This document shows positions 34,486 to 47,936 of a stretch of 64,000 bases of DNA, piece by piece (within the stretch, counting starts at the first letter, position 1; each line of letters opens with the position of its first letter). The notes beneath the pieces were generated by a model. That model was not told where the DNA came from. It did no database searches and saw only the letters and a list, made by a program, of their open reading frames with translations. The translations under genes were made by a program, and so were the position numbers. Source of the DNA: Reticulitermes speratus (lineage: Eukaryota > Arthropoda > Insecta > Blattodea > Rhinotermitidae); assembly GCA_021186555.1 (NCBI GenBank), contig JAJKFL010000042.1, positions 44,238,980 to 44,302,979 on the forward strand, written 5' to 3'.

Positions 34486-35284
34486 AAGGAAGATTATGGT
34501 CGAATATGGCCTCGGAGTTATATATAAAAGTGCCTTTAAATCTTCCCCAGAATTAGTTTAATATATAGTTAATGCAATAACGTTTCTCTGAATTACAGAT
34601 AGCTTCCCCTTGTATGCTTTAGACTTGAGTATGTGAAATTTTTATTCGACGGAGCACTTTTTAACCTCGCAGTGAAATTGTACTTGTACCGTTTCTGTAA
34701 TGACACAAGTCTTTATCTCAAACTACGTCTTATCGTACACTAACACGATAAAATGTAAACGAACTGTTTATTCCACTCTCAAGGAGACACTTTCTGTAAG
34801 AAATAGTGGAAGACCTCGTTTAGTACCTTCTTTCTTGTCAACAACCTATGAACTCTATCTCATTAACCATCTTACGTGGCTGCACGAAAGTAAACACGCC
34901 CCCCTGTATTAAACACAAACCCCGGATCGGACCCCACATTCATTTGTTTGTACAGTCTTCTTCAATTTTCACTTTCGAAGCAAAGAGCAAAAATTATGAA
35001 AAGATGAAAAGGATCAGACCAGCCATGTAAAATTCTTTTACTTTTACCTGCTGTAGTGAAATCTTTATGCTATTAATATTACCCTCGACTTTTTTTAAAT
35101 TTAAGCTCCAAGTAATTTAGATCAGAGCTATGACACTGAAACCTCATTGCTGGTTTTCTCTTGATTTACATTCAGTACGGTTGAAGTGATTACTATTTTC
35201 TTGAATAATTATTTTCGCACCTGCAATTTATTTTTCTAATTTTGACATTATTTATTCCATGCATTTGATCGAATTAAATTATTC

Positions 35285-35885
35285 ATGACACCAACAAATG
35301 TACTTTGATATATACAAGTACTATCTTCTGTCGCTGTTGTATGTCTCGGCGTCACGCCATCCTCAGGGAGATCTACACCAAGATTTAAATCTTACTACAA
35401 TATAACAGATTACAAATGTAATTCATATTATTAATACAGTATTCCTGCAGCTAATGTAAAACATATGGGTTTCGCAAATTGAGATTAAAATTTTATTTTT
35501 AAAAGTATAATACTTTAGAAAATTAAGACACTGATACTTTTACGCGTTCTTATTAAATATAGTTAAATATATAGCAAAATACAACATTTTAACTCTATTT
35601 AAAATAAGTGCCGAAATAATTTCACTGTCTCATTATTCTAATATGTTATACTTTTAAAAATACTCTTTTAATCGCAGCTTTTGAAACCCACACGGTTTAC
35701 ATTAGCCGCAATAATACTGTAAAGTAATATGAATTACTTTTTTAAATCTGTTCTGTTTTAATAATATTTGAAGTCTTGGTGAAGATCTCCCTGCCGATAG
35801 CGTGACGCCGAAACATGTAGCAGCGATATAAGATTGTGTCTGTTTATATTAAATATGCATTTGATGGTGTCGTTAATGAACAATT
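35285..35885. mobile_element. Palindromic hammerhead-type element in gene C intron 1 (right half kept in gene B at 10165-10390)
   Basis: Left arm with minus-strand CTGAGGA ... GGCGUGACGCC ... GAGA (35345-35375, GAAA mutated) and right arm with GGCGUGACGCC-like stem and GAAA near 35790-35815 are inverted copies. In gene B only the right half remains (CTGAGGA, stem GGCG/CGCC, GAAA near 10310-10335), because the deletion junction at about 10162 falls within the element. Confidence 0.55.
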
Positions 35886-38800
35886 TATTTTCCCATGTTT
35901 CCTTTGGGTGAATTCAAATTTTCTTTACCGATATTTATATACTGATGTATCAGTACGTATTTCACTATTCAGCAGACTGTAGCTCAGAACAGTTCCCCAA
36001 GGATCTACTGGTCCAGAGGAAGCAAGTTCCGCCAATGGATTCTCCAGTATTTTTTATATTGAAGGCAATAGTTAACTGGCAAGTGTAGGAGGTCTCAGTT
36101 TGCTAACCGGACTATACACCTGACCAATCAACTCCACCCCAGGGCCGAAACTTGTGGCATGTAAAGGTGAAGTTGACCAATCAACTCCACTCCAGGGCCG
36201 AAATTTGTGGCCAGTAAGGTGAAGTTGTCCCTGTACAAGCCATAAGGGCCTATTGAGAGTGGAGGTACCGCACTAGCCTCAAGTAAGTGGTCAAATTCGC
36301 ACTCCGGCCTCTTTACCCCCTGGGAAAGAACCCTCGGTACGCATTAATTAGGAGGGTTGGTGGGCCCCAGAGTCGGTCTGGAGATAAAACTTTTGCCTCT
36401 GCCGGTAATCGGACATCCGATCCTGGTAAGTGTAGCCTCTAGCCTGGTCACTATACTGAATAATTCAGCCTGACTCTTCCGACGTTTATGAAAGAGTGGC
36501 GCTGTACCTCCACTCCCTCAATTCAGCATAAGGTAGCTTTACACTTACATGCCTGGCTGGGGTCTTTACACTGAACTGTGATCCACAGGTAAGAGCGAGA
36601 GTATATGGGACAGACTGACACACGATCATCCAGAGGTCATCAAAGATAAATCATCTGGAGATGTTGCCTGTAATTCCTATCATCTGTATAAGGAAGACGT
36701 CCGAATGCTAAAGGAGTTAGGGGTAAGAATAAGTTGGCATTAGAAAGTATCGCCTTATTTTCTGGTATGCTTAAAAAAGATTTGGACAAATATGGTCCCT
36801 TCTTTACAGGCCGTTATGGTGGAGGTGGCAAGTGATTCTGAAACATGTACCTTGTCCTTATTCAGTACTGAATTTACCAAATATCTTACAATTATTCGTG
36901 TCCTAAGTTTTGACGTAAGCTTTTTTTATGTTAGCTTCTGCATCGTCCACAGCGTCGTTTGTTCTAGTACGTGGGTAGCTGCAACGTGTATGGTAGTTAT
37001 ATACAATCAGCTGATTAACGTTTGAAATTGTACAGTGCTTTTGTACAAAGTGAATTAAAATTTTGTTGTGTTACGTATATACCGTAACATTAGATTTTAA
37101 AATTTAGAAAAAATTAAACATTTATACTTAATTATGATTTTACTATAGAGTTAACATTTTCAATTTCAATCTTCTTTTTGAGGCGATTTCAAAATTACTT
37201 GTCAGGAATTTTATTTTTTGGTAAATTCTGCCTTTCATGGGTTATTTATTTGTGTATTAACTTATGGTGTGTGGCGTATACACAATCTCTGAAGTATCTT
37301 TACTGCTCTATATTATTCAGTATTACCAGTTGTTTTCTTTATCCAATCTATGTTTGATTATCACATTGTTTATGAAACTTTAATGTTACTGTGCTGAAAC
37401 TGATTTTGATATATGCGCTGTCATTGCTGTTATGTTGTTTTATTTTCACTCTATACCTTTGTGTTTTGCGTTGTTGTGCTCGCTGTTTTTCATGTTATTG
37501 TTGCATGCACATATTGTTTATATGTGTTTGTGTCCCTTTTATTGCAGTTCGTTCTTGTAAAATTCCTATTTTCAATTGTTCCTTATTTTATCAAGTTTAT
37601 ATGCACACTGCATGAAGCTGTGCTGCTCTTCCTCTTTGCCTGGCGTTTTCCTTCTTCAAGCAATTAATCAAATACCCTGTTGGATGTTGCAATATTTTTG
37701 TTCGTTAAAATTATTCCTTTATTTCTGCTGCCTGTGTGTATAACATTTTTTTTTAAATATAAAAAAGGTTTTCTGCTATTTACTCTCATACTATGTACTG
37801 CATTTCAAAATATGAAATTATTTCTTTAGTTCTTCTGCCTGTGTGTGTATAAAATGTTTTATTAAATATAAAAAAGATTTTCTACTCTTCACTTGCATAT
37901 TATATACTGCATTTCAAAATATTCATGCCTTCTCTTTAACACTTGCTTAACGTAATTACACTTGTCTCAAATATTTTTTGTCAATTAAAATTTTCCATTG
38001 ATCTGTCTGAAAATTTTCTATCTATTTGCCCAATACATATTTTGTTGCATGATTTACACATCAATGAATATACTCCATTATTCTGGGGCTGATCCGGTTG
38101 TATTTTTGTGTACTGTGAGATTCGTGTAATATTTTAATATTGTTTAGGAATGTCATACTTTCTTATACTAGAGTTAATTCGATATTTATTTTATTTACGT
38201 GTCCACATTAAAATGTTCTTATACTTTAATATTATACCGAGCAATTTGACACAACCCTTAACGCTTCTGTCTTGTATTTGGGATGTACCCTGATGGACTC
38301 TGTCCTGTGATGCATATTATTCTGCCAGTTTTCAGGATCTTTCTCATTCCCTCTAGAATAATTTCACCATATTAAATTAACGTAAGACGTGACAGCTTTC
38401 TTACACATCCCTGCCATTTGCGTCACTCTTACCCAATCATTCGATACCGTGTTTATTATACCCCTATACATCTTGTCTTGGTTGCTGCCAGTGTCGCTAT
38501 ATATAGCAGAAGTGCATATATGTGTTTATTTCAGGTTCATTTCTACCGGTTCTCTGTATCATGGTCGCGAATTCTACCAACTGGACATGACAACGTGGTG
38601 AATCAAGCTGGCATTGACTACTACAATAATCTGATAAACGAACTGATCGCTAATGGAATACAGCCTTTGGTAAGTTGTCTCGTAGTATTGTGGTTCTTGG
38701 AAAACAAGGCGCCTGAACTGTATCATTAATAACCACTATGATCCTAATAAAGTGTCATTTTTCCCCCCTATCGCTCGACAGCCCTAGGGGACCTAGGCCT

Positions 38801-39199
38801 CCACATTTTTCGAGGTTTCGTGATCACACTCAGACACAACACACATAGGACTCCTCTGGACGAGTGACCAGCCCGTCGCAGAGGCCTCTACCTGACAACA
38901 CACAACACTCACAAGAGACATCCATCTATGCCCCCGGCGGTATTCGAACCCACAATCCCAGTAAGCGAGATAAAGTGTCATAACGCCGTAAATTCCAGTT
39001 TTATATGACTGACTGCAGTCTGTGTATCGCTCGCTGAACTTACTCATTTGTTATCCTATACTGGAAACTGCATGTAGCTAAGGCTGAGTACCAGTGAAAG
39101 GTAACACAAATTTTTCTGTGCACTTAAATAAGCCAAGAAGGCTTACACAAAAAGCTCCCGATACCCATTGAATTGGACGCTGGGTGAACCCAGAGACGA

Positions 39200-39455
39200 T
39201 ATGGTAAAGGTAAAGGTGAGGTTCTCCCTAGAACAGGCCATAAAAGCCCAGAGGGGGAGTACAGGTATACATCTACACTTTCTTTAAACACGGCGCTAGA
39301 TGTTGTGGGTAGTCAACCAAAGCCACGGCTGCTTTACACCTGGTAAGAGACCTGGTACCCATTGAACATGAGGCTGAGTGGGCCCCATGGCCGGTCTGAA
39401 ACGATGCGGAAATATTCGCTTCCCACCGGGATTCGGTCTCCGGACCACAGGGACG
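39200..39455 (-). mobile_element. SINE (family 1) in gene C intron 3, internally deleted in gene B (14255-14395)
   Basis: The GGTAAAGGTAAAGGTGAGGT tail and CTAGAACAGGCCAT body match family 1. The gene B copy has the same tail but lacks about 110 bp of the head side, showing a loss after duplication. Confidence 0.7.
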
Positions 39456-40702
39456 ATACAGACGCTTAACAGAACAGAAGAATAATTGTTTCCAATCGAA
39501 GGCCAATTCCTCTTGCGTCCGATGATTGGCCTGTCCAGTATACCGTCAGAGCCATGTACTAACAAAACTTTTCCAGAATTTTAGTACAATAATCAAGATA
39601 TAGGAAATTTCACATTTGACCCCTTAGTTCTCTCATTGTTCGTATATTTGTATTTGCGTGTGAACTGAAGAAAAACACTGAAGATGCCGGCATTCCATTA
39701 TAAACGCTTCCTTCCAATTTTTTTCGCGACACGCACCGTAAGATACCTTCATACCTCGGGAAAAGCATTACAGCTGTTAGGGCCTTGAGTTTGCTTTTAT
39801 CAGGGATAAATGTCCCCCGGATCTTAACAAGGCATTACTTGTACTTAAGTCGTAATGACACAATTGTATGACAAGTGTATTTACAGTTTTAAAGGAAATT
39901 GTGGAACGCTGACAAAGTCGATAAATGCATCCAGTTTATGAGTCCATAAATGTACGTCGAGTCCCAAGCTAGGAGAGACAAGAAGAAGCTCGTATTTAAT
40001 TTTCGCTGTTTCTTTGTAAATGAGAATACAAATGAGGTCATACAATTTTAAGATAATTCCTTCCATATTTTAACCGTGTTTTTGGACTTTGTCGAATATC
40101 AACAAGTAGTATTCATTAAAGTAACAAACATTTTGCTAACTGGAACTATTTTGCTCTTGTGCTCAAATGAGGGCGAGGCTAGTAATCTGTGTGGTTCGTG
40201 TATGCAGTTAATTACTTCAATGTCCTCGAGTGTATCAAGACCAAGGAATGAAATTCCACTGTTTGCACAAATGAATGCGCTCGACGCTTTCCCTTTTATG
40301 CCCACTGTTTTAGTCCTTTGAACCCCCACTGATCTTTGTCAGGCAACACTAAACCCTTGTCGACTGGCAAAATTTCACGTAGCAGTCATTAATGGCACAT
40401 TTGAAAAAATAAAGTTAAATACAATTCACCTTGTAACAGCGTAAGAGATATGTGGTGTGGTGTCGATCCATGCGACTTGTTTCTTTGACCTCTGTACAGC
40501 AGGTTAATAATACTGCAAACCAACCTCATTTCAGATAACGATGTACCACTGGGATCTGCCACAGCCTCTACAAGATCTTGGTGGATGGACCAATCCTGTT
40601 CTAGCAAACTACTTCGAGGATTATGCTCGTGTGCTGTACGATAACTTTGGAGACAGGGTAAATTTTATTGTTATTTTTTACTTGAGGCATCCGCCGCTGT
40701 GT

Positions 40703-40900
40703 AAATGAGGTCTTAGTTCTTCTGAGATATTACGCAGCGTTGATTTGTAGTTACCGATATTTCAGGACAGCATGTCGGTCACATGTTCAAGGGTCAAGGA
40801 GGCTTCCTTGACCCCCTGAAGATAGGACCGATAGTCTGTCCCGAAACGTTGATAACACACTACCAATCAACTCTGCGTATCATCGCAGAAGAGCTAAGGT
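40703..40900. repeat. Palindromic MITE-like repeat in gene C intron 4
   Basis: Duplicate of 15712-15905 at the same intron position, nearly identical. Confidence 0.65.
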
Positions 40901-41708
40901 GACATTTATACGAACAACAATTTCTTAAGTTGGTCAACACGTTCAGAGACGGCAGAAAACTAACAACCACCTTCCACTTCACTGTGTTTACGTTGCGCTG
41001 TTTGACACTGAACAACTAACACGTTACGGCACGTCCCAAATTCTGCTGACACATCGCCTTCTTGTGCCGAAATGTTGCCTAAATTTGCCATGGCTGAAAT
41101 TTTGACCGTCTCAGTAGTCTAAAGGCCCCTGTGTACTAGTAATATTACACGGCTAATTTTCATAACTTCAGTCCGTTGCTTTGAATCCTATAACTGACAA
41201 TGACATTGAACGTGCTCGCATGAACATAAGCTTGACCGAGTAAGCTGTGCTGTTACTGTCAGACAAGAGTTCATCTGTGAAGTTCGAGAATGCAATATCA
41301 ACATGTGGATAGAATATTTCGGCAACCACCTCATCCACGCTTTCGTATCTTTAACAACATAATGAGAAAGACTTGAATATTTAGTCTTCTGTTATCTTTC
41401 GAAGTTCCGAAGGATTTCAATACCTTTCTCTTGAAGACGAAGCAATTAAAGTCCTTCAAAAATACGGGAAAATCTCATGAAGATAACATATCGATCTTCA
41501 CATGTTTCTGTACTTTATTTGTAGGTGAAATGGTGGAATACTTTCAATGAACCCCAATTAATTGCTATGGGGTATAGCTTGCCCCTTGGCTATGCACCAA
41601 ACATTCTTACACCTGGACACGGACAGTACCTGGTCATTCACACGATCCTTCTATCGCACGCCAGGGCATACCGCCTGTACGAGCGGGAATTTAAGGATAA
41701 ACAGGGAG

Positions 41709-41771
41709 GTGAGTACTGCGCTTGCGTGTAACGTCGGGAGAGAAGTGAGTACTGCGCTTGCGTGTAATTTT
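41709..41771 (+). repeat. Tandem duplication across the exon 5 donor of gene C
   Basis: GTGAGTACTGCGCTTGCGTG occurs twice, 36 bp apart. Gene B has one copy. The second copy could act as a decoy donor but has no exon sequence before it. Confidence 0.6.
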
Positions 41772-44700
41772 GTGACAGGACATTTTGTGTTGTTTGTTTA
41801 TGGTTAATTTAAATTATATCGTCTAATGTTAGGACGACTTGTAAAAGTGAAAAAGAAAAGGATGAAATATAGGCTAAGCTCTCGTGGCCTGATTTTAAGC
41901 AATAAGAATCTCATTGAATTTAGCCGGTCTAGGGGTAGAGGTTTGAAGCCGATAAATCCTGAATACGATGCCCCAATTTTGACCTCTCTACCGTGGCACT
42001 TCTCACGTTCCATGGTGTAAAACTTATCGATGACTACGGGTAGAAAAAAAAAGATTGTCTGAAGAAGTTTCGGAACTAAATTACAGTGAAATTACGTTAT
42101 TCTTATTGCACTTCTTCCATTTTTGGGGCTTTCAGTTTGTATAGAACTCAAGGGTAGGAGGCTTAGGGAAAAAGAAATGGAACTGAGTATAAACCTGTGA
42201 ACACTGAACGGATTGGTATTGACCACTCCTCAGTTAACAGGAAAGACAATAAGATTAATTGCAATGGATTCAGAAGGAATCCTTAATCCTAACTAAAGGC
42301 ACTATCATGCCTTTTGCATGTAATAACTAAGACAGAGTGAACATTAATTATCTCTAATCATACTATACTTCTAATTCAGGCAAGGTGTCTATTACATGTT
42401 GGTGCAACTGGTTGAACCGACGACTGACTCCAAAGAGGAAGAGGAGGTCGCTGAGAGAGCACGGCAGATGATTGTGAGTGCATGTTGGGTGTGAAACCTG
42501 GTCTGTCACGTGAAGGGAATGTACAGTGAGGGTGCTGAGAACAGGATGTGGATAAGAATATTTTGACTTAAGAGATGGGAAAAGAGGTAAAAAAGAAAAA
42601 CGCTTCACGAAAACCTTAATGATTTGTAATCTCCGTAAGAGAGAATTATAGTGACCAAATCAGTTAGAATAAGATGAAAGGGCCACGTAGCTTGCATGAG
42701 GCAGATGACATATCCTCTGTATGTAAATTTTAGTAGGAAATCCTCATACGAATAGAACATTTCGAAGAGTTAGTAAGGAAGGTAATATTGAAATGTATTT
42801 TACATAAACTTTGTAATCGGCAAAGCCGTTAGTAGCACTGTGGGTACACCATATTTTATATTCAGGATAGACTGAGGCAGTAACGTCACTGAAAATACGA
42901 TAAACACCTACCAGGCTGCAGGATGACGTAACAAAAAAGACATATCTTCCTGATATTGATAACTGTACTTGAGTCAGAGAAAGCATTCTCACGACATGTA
43001 GAAAAGTATATGGGGGGAAGCAGAAGATTTACAAAGAAATGGGGATAAAATATAAGCATTACGAACTTTAGTTCTGTACACAGTGCCAGCAAGAGGTGCG
43101 TATGTGCGACAGGCATTGCGCAGTCACCAGGAACCACATCATGTACTCATATGGCGACATTTTATTTCAGTTAGGAGGGTTGTTACACCCGATATACAGT
43201 GCAGCTGGCGATTATCCGCCTGTAATGAAGCAATGGATGTCTAAGAAATGCAAGGAAGAAGGGTACAGCAGGTCTCGACTGCCCAGTTTTACCAAGGAGG
43301 AGATCGAGATGGTGAGAGGTGAGTTTCAGTTGACAGCATCTTCGGGTATGGCAACCAAAAAGAAATAAATTAGCGAAAGGTAAATCTTAATTTAAATAAC
43401 CAGAATACTTAAGGGATTTTAGTCCGAGAGTCTGAAGGCGAAGAACACTTTATGAGGAACATGTTAATGAGAGTAAGTGCCAGACAATGTAGGATTAGTG
43501 TATCTGGTAACAGACACTAATTTCTCTAAAAGACTGATGGTGAAAATATTGCGTGTCCATGTCCTAGCAACTGCGTTAAAATGGAGCATGACATGATATG
43601 CGCCATTCGCGGTTTTCGAATAGTTAGAAGGACGGACGGACAGACGTCCACAACGCCTTCAACAATTGCTTTGCAGGATGCAGACACACCTAAGAATTGA
43701 TATCTGAACAGTTTAGGAAAAGTACAGGAGCCGTAATAGCTGGTAATGTCACTGGACCGTGGGGTGTTTGATCGACAAATGTGTTTCGATTTCCTCTAGA
43801 GGTAGGATATTTCCCTCTTCAGCGCCCACCAAGTCTGTCGTCGAGCATGTACAGGAAACCTTTCTCTCCAGGTGGAAAGCGGCCTGGATGTGATGCTGAG
43901 CAATCATCCTCAATCTTGTGTCTGAGTTGTAATGTCCAGGCATTACTTCCACTCATATGCCTCCACTGTGTGGTGTTCAATTAGACACGCTGACAGCAGG
44001 TACATCGCACAATAAATCTTGAGCTTCAAGAATATTATACAAGAAATTGTTTTCAATTTGCATCACAATTTGACATCTGCAAAAAACCAAAATTCTCTGC
44101 TTCATGGTGGTCACAATAGTGACTAGGCTACTGGCTGGATGACCGGGAAATCTGAGTCGACTTATTGGTGGCGCAGTTCGTTGAGGCACTGCGCTACAAG
44201 CCGGAAGGCCGAGGGTTTAATTCCCGATGGGGTCACTGGATTTGTCATTGACGTAATCCTTCCAGCCGCACTATGGCCCTGGGATCGACTCAGACTCTAA
44301 CGGAAATGAGAACCAGGGATATCTCCTGGGGGTAAAGGCGACCGGTGCTTAGGGTTGACAATCTTACCAACTTCGTGTGCCAATTTTCTAGAAATTTTGG
44401 AAGCCTCAACTTCCTGGAGCCGTAGGGGCCTCTCCAGGCCTGTCCAGGGATAGCTTTACCTTATAGGCAGGTATGGAACTCCTGTCTTTTACACAGCATC
44501 GACACAGGCTCTAGGAACCAAAAGACTCTTATGCTTTGCCTCAGGGTGTAAGGCGACCAGCGATAAGTTACAACTCACTTCTATCTAGCGGCGAGTTCCG
44601 GTTGCCTGCAGCTTTACACGTTCAGTCTTCGTGATACATGTATAGTGCTTATGAGAGCACAGCAATGATTTACTTTACCTTTCACTTATATCCAGTTCCA

Positions 44701-45798
44701 TATTAAAGCTGTACTTTACCAGTTTGTTCCAATCCTCACATAATATGCACAACACACATGTTGTCCCTGGAAACCGAAATCATATAAGCCTTGTTTTGCA
44801 GGGACATGGGACTACCTGGCTTTGAACCACTACACCACATCTTCGTTTGTCAGAGTGACGAAAATTTAACACCATTTACGGATTATGGAATTGTTGTAAA
44901 AAGGAGGAATACGCGACTGCGTCTTCAGATTGGCTACAGGTAAAGAAGCAAGAAACTGCTGACCGTGTACTCCATATATGTCTATATATAAATTTATGTT
45001 ACGTTTATCCATTTCCAGGAAATTATATTTATTGGAAATTATTGCTATTATCTTTCTGTTCTATACGTTATGACTCTGTTTTCCCCATTAGATGTAGATA
45101 TATTACAGCGTGTTTTCTAGACAGCGCGATTCCACGAAATTTACGTACTTACGCCTTGTGTGTCGGCCGACTTTGCAAGGGGAATGTTCGACTCTTCTGC
45201 CCGAATGCGTATTTGAAAAGAACAACTGCGTGTCTGGCGATTTATTAACTTTTATTCTCGCCGCTTCTATATATTTGGGTACATTGGTGGTGTTGAGGAC
45301 CGAAAATTACATAAAGGGAATTACATCATCCAAGAAAGAGGGTGTTCGGTTTAGACTCGAAATTGGTGGCCCGAAATTTTCGGCAACTCTAACCATTATG
45401 TCGTCAGTATTACCATCAACTCTGTCTTCTCGTATACAGCACCCTTGTTCGAGTGCTGAATGTGTGAGTCACATCTCGTTTGTCGTTGATGCCGGTTTCC
45501 ATGGTTACGAGAGATTATTATTTCTGCTTGACGTCACATCCCGTTTTCCATAGCTACTAATAGATGGCATAATTCGTGGTTGCGGTAGTTTCGTAAATTC
45601 GTGATGAAAGAGATTATTTTTTTTGTGGTTATTGTATGTTCCGTGGAGTTGCGCGTGAATAATATGGCGACACGTCATATGACGTAAACATTGTTGCTTA
45701 TTAATTAACAATCCAACAAGCTGCATGAATAAACTCCTGGTATGATATTAAAACCAACAAATGAACATAAGTGTATGAAAGTGTATTATACACATTGT

Positions 45799-45848
45799 GT
45801 AACTCCTACATGTTTCGGCCATTCGTGTAGCCGTCTTCAGGGAGGTGC
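45799..45848 (-). ncRNA. Hammerhead motif, left end of the intron 8 element (gene C)
   Basis: Same motif as 21703-21752, with core, stems and cleavage site unchanged since the duplication, although the neighbouring exon 8 has decayed. Confidence 0.66.
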
Positions 45849-47694
45849 ATTACAAGAATGCCTACATTGAAATATTACAGAATTTGATGGAACTAACGCA
45901 CAGACAAATATTAAATTTAAAAAATATATATGATATAAAATATACGTTAAAGTCACCTGGATTTCATCATATTTTTGTATTTGTAGCATAGTTGGTATAG
46001 CTGCAGTAATATCGTGCTTGTGCCAAAGGCTGGATGGCAGTTCGATTCCCGGAAGAGGCAAATGAATATGGTGTCCTTCGAGACTTCTATCAAAAGCTTA
46101 CAAGCAGTCGCTTGGTACGGGTAACACTGTCAGAGCGCAAGGGTTGTCACTTGACTCCATCTACTGAATGAGGTCAAGAATGCGTGGATATAGAACTCTT
46201 GTTTCCCAATACGCTTTCTTGGCATGTTGCTTAAATAAGTGCAGTTAGATATTTATGATTAATTTGCTTTAATAAGTGTAATATTTCGTAAAGCTCCTCG
46301 TTATGCTGTTTTCTCTAATCCCATGTCACTTCGTCCCACATATGTCCAGATATGAACCTCCAGGCGTCGCCATAAACAATTTTAATATCTCCTTCGGCCT
46401 ACACCTTGTTCTGTCAGACGTTCTGCTTCCTTTGTTGTGATGTTAAATATTGCCTCCTATGTTTATTACAACGAAGAACACCCGACAGATTACGTTGAAA
46501 TCATTTGATTTCTTGTTCTATGTACTGGGTAAGATCCTACATCGCATTGTAACTTTGTAAGGGGAACACAGACATGTTGATTGTAGAACCGTCTGGAACT
46601 TTGGTGTCCATCTACCAGCAAAACGGTATTCTGACGCACATTACATAATTGTCGCGTCCGTGAGAACATTATTATTCTTATGAAAATTTTAAATGTTCGA
46701 TAACCGTGCATTGAATAAATTGATATTAGATACAAAATTACATATCAGATATGTAATTTTTAAAACGTAACATTTTACATCTATTCATTGGTTCACAAAT
46801 TTTGTAACATTTCAATGTAATTATTCTTCGTAAACGCACTTTCCTGAGGATGGACAGATGAGTGGCCGAAACATGTAGGAGGTATTACTACGTTTATAAT
46901 ATATGTTTTTACACTTGTGTGCATTTGTTGGTTTCAGCTACCACATATTATTCTTATGACATTTAAATATAATAGGCTAGAAGAGTAATTTTGTGATTGT
47001 TTGTGCTGGCTAATGATAATTCCTGCAAGACACTTGACTGTAAAACGACCGAGTAATTTATTACACAAATGAAAGTATTTTTCTTGTCTGTTTTCACTAA
47101 TGAAGTGACTTTTGTGATTGTTATAATGAACGCTATTTGTAGGTTGTGCCGTGGGGCTTCAGAAAGCTACTCAACTGGATAGCTAAGGAGTACAACAATC
47201 CACCTGTCTTGATAACAGAGAATGGATTCTCTGATCATGGAGGACTTAATGACACAGACAGAGTTGATTTCTACGTTGTAAGTTGTTGTAGTGTTTCTGG
47301 AATTTGCTGGAAGAGTATTCCAATTTCTGTACAACATATAATTTATAGAAATTATACACCGAAAGAATTTTAGCAAATAGCATGTTTAAGGCACTGGTTT
47401 CACTTTCATTAAGTTTTAAAAATCGCGATGTACAGCCTGTTCTTTCCACTCAAAACCGGCCCTCTTGCACGGCGAAATCAAGAAAGGATTCTTGATAACA
47501 ATCGCACAAAAACTTATTGATACACGATGATCTCATTTTCAGCGTCTTCTGTAAGAATGTGCGTTTAGTCTACCTAAAACAAAACGAAACAAAATTTTTT
47601 CCTTTTTTCGTTGTGCAAGCGGGCCGATGTTTAAGTGGAACATTCTGTATTTACAGCTTCACTATAGAGGCTACATATATTTTTCAATGGCTCG

Positions 47695-47936
47695 GCAGCC
47701 CTTGGGGGCCTAGGCCGCCTCATTTTTCGAGGCTTCACGATCACACTCAGACACACCACACTCGGAAGGACACCTCTAGACGAGTGACCAGCCCGTCGCA
47801 GAGAACTCTACCTGACAACACACAACATTCATAAGAGACAGACATCCATGCCCCCGGCGGGATTCGAACCCACAATCCCAGCAAGCGAGCGGCCGTAGAC
47901 CCATGCCTTATACTGCGCGGCCACTGGGATTTTCTG
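47695..47936 (-). mobile_element. tRNA-derived SINE (family 2) in gene C intron 9
   Basis: Duplicate of 23590-23828 at the same intron position. B-box complement GGGATTCGAACCCACAATCC is intact. Confidence 0.75.

Larger units (their letters stand above)
31621..35641. other. 4.0-kb block of gene C intron 1 absent from gene B
   Basis: Contains part of the LINE, a palindromic MITE, a pogo-like MITE, a family 2 SINE and the left half of a hammerhead-type palindrome. The rest (32040-32990, 33340-34200, 34490-35280) shows no gene or family I recognise, only short frames and homopolymers (C10 near 32473, T14 near 33671). Confidence 0.65.

Noticed and set aside
44802-44939. Rescue of gene C exon 8 by alternative splicing
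   Set aside because: The donor and acceptor are the same as in B, and no nearby alternative site restores both the start and end of the frame.
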